This document shows, in pieces, positions 40,480-44,438 of a stretch of DNA of 44,438 bases. A model generated the notes under the pieces. That model searched no databases. It saw only the letters and a program-made list of their open reading frames with translations, and was not told the origin of the DNA. A program made the translations under genes and the position numbers. The stretch's first letter is position 1; each line of letters starts with the position of its first letter. Source of the stretch: Bacillota bacterium (GTDB taxonomy: Bacteria > Bacillota > UBA4882 > UBA8346); NCBI GenBank assembly GCA_023402395.1, contig JAEYGI010000019.1:1-44438 (forward strand). The letters run 5' to 3'.

Positions 40480-42315
40480 ATGATCAAAATTCTTAGGAAG
40501 CTGCTGGTTACGGTCATCGTCATCGGCGCGCTCATGATGGCGGCAGCGGCACCGGCAAGCGCCGCTACGCTGTTAAACGATGATTTCGAGGATGGGAATT
40601 CCACCGGGTGGAGCACGTCCGGCGGTTCCTGGTCGGTAGTGACCGACGGCACCAAAGTTTATAAGCAGTCGAGTACCTCGGCGACAGCCCATGCTTATAA
40701 TGGGACCTCTTCCTGGTCCAATTATTCGGTGCAGGCCCGGGTCAAAGCGCTAAGTTTTAACGGCTCGGATCGCTATTTGGGTCTTTGCGCCAGATTTCAA
40801 AGCTCCAGCAATTATTATTATTTGGTGCTGACCAACACAGGGAAGTTGGAGATTCGTAAAAAGGTCAGCGGAGCGGCTACTGCCATCGCTTCCAAGACGT
40901 ATACCGTAACCACCGGTACTTGGTATGTATTGAAACTCGTTTTAAACGGAAGCTCCATCCAAGCGTATGTCAACGGCGCATTGGAACTATCGGCCACCGA
41001 TTCAGCGCTGGCCACCGGAAAGGTGGGTTTTACCGCGCAGAACGCCGGAGCCGAATTTGACGATCTCCTGGTCGAGAGCGATTCGATGACACCGACCCCG
41101 ACTCCGTCGGCAACCACCCCGACGCCTACCCCGTCGGCGGCTACACCAACTCCCACACCGTCGACAACGACGCCGACCCCCGTACCGACCTCGGCCAGCA
41201 CTTATTATGTGGCGGCCAATGGCAATGACTCCAATCCAGGAACCTTGGCGCAACCGTTTTTGACGATCGCCAAAGCGGTTACTCTGGTTACGGCCGGGGA
41301 TACCATCTACGTGCGCGGCGGTTCCTATGGCCAGCCGCCGCTAACCCTTTCCAGCAGCGGCGTTAGCGGCCGGATGATCAAAATCTGGGCATATCCGGGG
41401 GAAACGCCCGATCTGGATTTCTCCAACACACAGAACAAGCGGGCGATCATGATCAATGGCAGCCACTGGCATCTCAAGGGCCTGATTGTCAAAAACTCGC
41501 CCCAACACGGAATTACCATTGACCGTGGTACGTATAATATCGTAGAACAATGCACAGCCCACCATAATGGCAATATGGGGATTAACATTACTGATGGCGC
41601 CGCGTATAACACCATTCTTAATTGCGACTCCCATTCCAACTATGATGTGGAGAGTCACGGTGAAAACGCCGATGGCTTCGGCGCCAAGTATGCCACTGGT
41701 CCCGGTAATCTGTTCAAAGGTTGCCGCGCCTGGAACAACGCGGACGACGGCTACGACTTGTGGGACTGCGGCGAAGGCATCCGTTTCGAGGATTGCTGGG
41801 CTTATAAGAACGGAGTCAATCTAATCAACGATGCGACGTTCAAAGGGGACGGGAACGGGTTTAAACTCGGCGGCGGCGCCGGGCGGCACGTCTTGAACCG
41901 CTGCGTCTCGTGGGGCAACCTTTTGGCCAATGGCTTCGAGGACAACAAAAATACCTCCGGCGTGGAGTATTATAACTGCACCGGATATAACAACAAGGGC
42001 AAAAATTTTGAAGCCGCCGGCACCGGGCCGCACATCGCCAAGAACAACCTTTCCTATCTGGGCGGCGCCGCCGACGATATCGGCGCCCAAGTTACCCAGA
42101 GCAACAATAGCTGGAATGGATTCAACGTGTCCGGCACCGACTTTTTGAGCCTGGATGACACCGTGGCGGTCGGCGCCCGGGCGGCCGATGGCGGTTTGCC
42201 GGTGAGCAATTTCTTGAAACTGGCCTCGGGCAGTTCCTTAATCAACGCCGGAGTCGACGTGGGATTGCCGTATCTCGGCTCTGCCCCGGATCTGGGAGCG
42301 TACGAGAAACAGTAA
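40480..42315 (+). CDS. Second secreted PL9-like pectate lyase, tandem paralogue
   Basis: The 611-residue protein repeats the layout of its neighbour: signal peptide (ILRKLLVTVIVIGALMMAAA, cleavage after ASA), beta-sandwich (LNDDFEDGNSTGWSTSGGSW to FDDLLVES), a shorter PTPTPS linker and a PL9 beta-helix with ENADGFGAKYATGPGNLFKG and AWNNADDGYDLW. The N-terminal domains are nearly identical and differ mostly at silent positions, while the lyase domains have drifted, suggesting different substrates or products. The ATG follows AAAAGGAGTGATTGGAA. A terminator follows. Co-transcription with the first gene is likely. Confidence 0.86.
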   Translation: MIKILRKLLVTVIVIGALMMAAAAPASAATLLNDDFEDGNSTGWSTSGGSWSVVTDGTKVYKQSSTSATAHAYNGTSSWSNYSVQARVKALSFNGSDRYLGLCARFQSSSNYYYLVLTNTGKLEIRKKVSGAATAIASKTYTVTTGTWYVLKLVLNGSSIQAYVNGALELSATDSALATGKVGFTAQNAGAEFDDLLVESDSMTPTPTPSATTPTPTPSAATPTPTPSTTTPTPVPTSASTYYVAANGNDSNPGTLAQPFLTIAKAVTLVTAGDTIYVRGGSYGQPPLTLSSSGVSGRMIKIWAYPGETPDLDFSNTQNKRAIMINGSHWHLKGLIVKNSPQHGITIDRGTYNIVEQCTAHHNGNMGINITDGAAYNTILNCDSHSNYDVESHGENADGFGAKYATGPGNLFKGCRAWNNADDGYDLWDCGEGIRFEDCWAYKNGVNLINDATFKGDGNGFKLGGGAGRHVLNRCVSWGNLLANGFEDNKNTSGVEYYNCTGYNNKGKNFEAAGTGPHIAKNNLSYLGGAADDIGAQVTQSNNSWNGFNVSGTDFLSLDDTVAVGARAADGGLPVSNFLKLASGSSLINAGVDVGLPYLGSAPDLGAYEKQ

Positions 42316-42346
42316 TTCCTAAAATTCAATTTATACGCAACGGTTG

Positions 42347-42375
42347 GCCGCCGGCGTGATCGCCGGCGGCTTTTT
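42347..42375 (+). terminator. Rho-independent terminator after the PL9-like pair
   Basis: GCCGCCGGCG and CGCCGGCGGC pair around TGAT, with five T residues. Confidence 0.92.
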
Positions 42376-42495
42376 GCGTCGCAGCTACTGACCGGACTGG
42401 CCGGAGATCAAAGATCTGACACTGTAATACATAGTTTTGACCCTTTTAAGTCCATTATCTTTCAGTTGTGGTATTGTTAACATGCAAAGGATTCC

Positions 42496-42585
42496 ATGAA
42501 CATTGTAAAGGTTGCCCCATTGTTGGTTCTGCTGCTGCTCGGATCGATCCAGCCGGCCCGGGCGACTGCCGGAGAGTTCCAGTAG
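42496..42585 (+). pseudogene. Truncated exported-protein remnant (signal peptide only)
   Basis: A 29-codon frame, ATG to TAG, begins MNIVKVAPLLVLLLLGSIQP and ends shortly after an ARA-type cleavage site. It looks like a complete signal peptide whose mature part is missing. AAAGG lies just upstream. A genuine small peptide cannot be excluded. Confidence 0.35.
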
Positions 42586-42605
42586 TATTAGTTTTGGATT
42601 CATTT

Positions 42606-42680
42606 GAGGAAGGATTGACCGTTATTTCCATCTCCGAACGGACTGTAGATGCGCATACTAAAAAAAAACAGTTTTTGGCC
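42606..42680 (+). pseudogene. Possible remnant of a LuxR-type HTH
   Basis: The frame reads EEGLTVISISERTVDAHTKKK, similar to the recognition helix of LuxR domains (ISERTVKAHVK). The start of the helix-turn-helix is missing and no start signal exists. It is probably a decayed fragment. Confidence 0.3.
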
Positions 42681-42699
42681 AGAAGGATGACGCCCGCAA

Positions 42700-43176
42700 A
42701 TGGAGACCATTCTGTTTTATCCAGTATATCTGCTTATCGTGTTTGTTTTGTCGTTGATTTACATACCCAAACGGCAGTATAAAGAATACCTGATTTACGG
42801 ATTGCTTACGGGAGCGCTGGTGGATATCGCATTGGTGGGGTTTTTATCAAAGGTGCTCCGGATTATGTGGTTTAAAAACCAGGGAATTTTCGAGGTGTTG
42901 GGCCAACATTACCTTTCTCCGCCATCCTGGGCTTTTACAGTCATGCTCTATCTCTATTTTCTTCCGCGCCAGCGCTGGTTCCAATATGGATATATTCTGC
43001 TATTTGCGTGGTTTAGTTTCAGCTACGGTTTAATGGTGCGGAATTGTGATTTATATGACTTCAAGCCTTTGGCGTACTATATCGGCGCGCCGTTTGCCTT
43101 CTTGGGATGGTGGATCTTTGTGACCTGGTTTTTTCTGAAAACAAGCCCTTTGGCTAAGAAAGAGGATGTACCGTAG
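42700..43176 (+). CDS. Small multi-pass membrane protein of unknown function
   Basis: The 158-residue protein has about five transmembrane segments (ILFYPVYLLIVFVLSLIYIP, YGLLTGALVDIALVGFL, SWAFTVMLYLYFLPR, YILLFAWFSFSYGLM, APFAFLGWWIFVTWFFL) and a basic tail (KKEDVP). It resembles small CBO0543-type membrane proteins of Bacillota by topology only; I recognise no motif. GAAGGATG precedes the ATG at a long distance. Base composition is more AT-rich than neighbouring genes, and the upstream sequence is decayed, so recent acquisition is possible. Confidence 0.68.
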   Translation: METILFYPVYLLIVFVLSLIYIPKRQYKEYLIYGLLTGALVDIALVGFLSKVLRIMWFKNQGIFEVLGQHYLSPPSWAFTVMLYLYFLPRQRWFQYGYILLFAWFSFSYGLMVRNCDLYDFKPLAYYIGAPFAFLGWWIFVTWFFLKTSPLAKKEDVP

Positions 43177-43218
43177 GATTTTCCCGGGTCCCGACTGCCC
43201 GAACTTCAACCCCGAGGT

Positions 43219-44061
43219 TTAAATCGCCCGGAACCCCTTGCCGATGATCTCCGAAGTATTGGTGATGGTAATGAACGACCGGGGATCGATCTGCCGGATA
43301 TAGTGCCGCAGGGCAATCGCCTGCCTGCGGGTCACCACGGTCGTGATGATGTGTTTTTCCTCGTTGGTGAAGGCGCCGAAGGCGGTATGGACCGTAGCCC
43401 CCCGGTGCAGGTTCCGGATGATGTATTCCCTGACCAATTCGTGTTGCTCGCTGACGATCACCATCTGCTTCCGGAGGCTGAGGCCCTCGATCACCGAATC
43501 CACCAGGAAGCCTTTCATTACCAGGCCCAAAAAGGAATACATGCCGATCCGGATTCCAAACACGAAGCCGGCCGCGAGCGTGATGAAGAAGTCGGCCAGC
43601 AGGAGCGCTTTCCCGATGTCGATCTCGGTCAGCTTGTTCAGAACCTTGGCCACAATGTCGGTTCCGCCGGTGGAGGCGTTCTGGTTGAAGACGATGGCGG
43701 AGCCCACGGCCGGTAAAATAATGGCCATGCACAACTCCAGCATGGTGTCGTTGGTAAAGGGTTGGGACATGGGAAACGCCCGGTCAAGAATCCAGATCAT
43801 GCCCGACAGGGCGAAGCTGGAATAGACCGTCTTGGACCCGAAATTCCGGCCGATCAGCGCGAAACCGCCGATCAACAGGAAGATGTTAATAATCAGCATT
43901 AACGGCCCCACGGTGACGCCGGGATAGAAATGGCGGATGATGATCGCCAGGCCGCTGACGCCGCCGGTTGCAAAATCATTGGGAGCCTTAAAAAAATGAA
44001 CTCCAGCCGCGACTAGGATCAATCCGAAATTGATCAGTAAAAATTCCTTCAGTTTTTGCAT
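43219..44061 (-). CDS. YitT family membrane protein with DUF2179 domain
   Basis: The 280-residue protein has five to six transmembrane segments (LLINFGLILVAAGVHFF, GPLMLIINIFLLIGGFALIG, LELCMAIILPAVGSAIVF, LADFFITLAAGFVFGI) with the conserved FKAPNDFATGGVSGLAIIIRHF and NQNASTGGTDIVAKVLNK. A C-terminal cytosolic DUF2179 domain follows (HRGATVHTAFGAFTNEEKHIITTVVTRRQ). The function is unknown; the C-terminal domain may bind a small ligand. I choose the ATG at 44061, which has GGAG at 7 bases; the ATG at 44073 lacks a site. Confidence 0.92.
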   Translation of the reverse strand: MQKLKEFLLINFGLILVAAGVHFFKAPNDFATGGVSGLAIIIRHFYPGVTVGPLMLIINIFLLIGGFALIGRNFGSKTVYSSFALSGMIWILDRAFPMSQPFTNDTMLELCMAIILPAVGSAIVFNQNASTGGTDIVAKVLNKLTEIDIGKALLLADFFITLAAGFVFGIRIGMYSFLGLVMKGFLVDSVIEGLSLRKQMVIVSEQHELVREYIIRNLHRGATVHTAFGAFTNEEKHIITTVVTRRQAIALRHYIRQIDPRSFITITNTSEIIGKGFRAI

Positions 44062-44125
44062 AACGCGCTCCATGCGGAATGAATTGACGAATGATTGCGG
44101 GGGAGATTCGTTTCAAAACATTATC

Positions 44126-44154
44126 AATGTATCATTACCACCTAGATCCGTCAA
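44126..44154 (-). promoter_or_regulatory. Promoter of the yitT-like gene
   Basis: On the minus strand, TTGACG (44154-44149) and TACATT (44131-44126) are 17 bp apart. Confidence 0.75.
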
Positions 44155-44275
44155 TACGGTAAGTCGTTTTCCCATAATTTCAGCAATGGAGGGATAGCGG
44201 TTCCAGCAAAACCCGAGGGGGAAACGGACTTTTCGAGGCTGTTGAAAATGAAACGGCGCTTATGAATAATTGATA

Positions 44276-44330
44276 GGCATCGATCGCCGGAGCTATGGGG
44301 AGCATCCCCATAGCTCCGGCGATCGATGCC
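44276..44330. repeat. 26-bp perfect inverted repeat with 3-nt loop
   Basis: The arm at 44276-44301 (containing CGATCGCCGGAGCTATGGGG) is an exact inverted copy of 44305-44330, separated by GCA. The right arm shares its last bases with the tandem array that follows. Confidence 0.95.
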
Positions 44331-44438
44331 GAAGGTCCGGCGATCGATGCCGAAGGTCCGGCGATCGATGCCGAAGGTCCGGCGATCGATGCCGAAGGTC
44401 CGGCGATCGATGCCGAAGGTCCGGCGATCGATGCCGAA
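44320..44438. repeat. 21-bp perfect tandem repeat reaching the window edge
   Basis: Units beginning CGATCGATGCCGAAG start at 44320, 44341, 44362, 44383 and 44404, with a sixth unit cut off at 44438. They are identical, with no spacers. Each contains the palindromes CGATCG and ATCGAT. Confidence 0.97.

Noticed and set aside
44320..44438. CRISPR array at the right edge
   Set aside because: Units are contiguous and identical with no spacers, and no cas genes are present.

Overview
The window comes from a bacterial chromosome, most likely a spore-forming-lineage member of the Bacillota (Firmicutes). Supporting features are AddAB instead of RecBCD, a glycyl T-box, a ZTP riboswitch, strong GGAGG ribosome-binding sites with frequent TTG/GTG starts, DUF2905, a SpoIIM-family protein and a YitT-family protein. 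A TolC-family protein suggests an outer membrane, so a diderm Bacillota lineage (for example a Hydrogenispora/Limnochordia-like bacterium) is my inference. No phage, IS element, CRISPR array, rRNA or tRNA was seen.

Left part (1-13.5 kb): a rod-like, possibly 6S-like RNA; a NagD-type phosphatase; addB-addA (overlapping by 20 bp); convergent folE2; an exported polysaccharide deacetylase; a small zinc-ribbon protein; and a stand-alone AICAR transformylase under a ZTP riboswitch. A divergent sodium-pump decarboxylase locus follows: oadB plus an unlisted 46-residue OadG-like protein on the minus strand, and oadG, a biotin carrier and oadA on the plus strand.

Middle (16-31 kb): a glyoxalase-fold protein; a noncoding stretch with palindromes spaced exactly 42 bp; a DUF362 ferredoxin-like protein; a sugar kinase; a membrane protein resembling M28 peptidases without zinc ligands; a DUF401 permease; ruvC, ruvA-ruvB-queH (flanked by heptamer-repeat hairpins), DUF2905-recO and a DUF4342 protein; a glycine T-box driving a SpoIIM-like gene and glyS; an AraC regulator; and gnd.

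Right part (31-44.4 kb): a 220-bp region with strict 7-bp periodicity; a tetR-tolC operon with promoter and operator; a small HTH gene with 11-bp phased sites and a DivIC/FtsB-like gene; tex with an internal 12-bp minisatellite; two tandem secreted PL9-like pectate lyases preceded by an attenuator-like leader; decayed fragments; a small membrane protein; a YitT protein; and, at the edge, a 26-bp perfect inverted repeat abutting a 21-bp tandem array that runs off the window.

The genes are mostly housekeeping (recombination repair, translation, one-carbon and purine metabolism, sodium bioenergetics). The least explained material is noncoding and repetitive: the 42-bp, 7-bp, 11-bp, 41/42-bp and 21-bp periodic elements. 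All functional calls come from reading sequence by eye; no database search was run.
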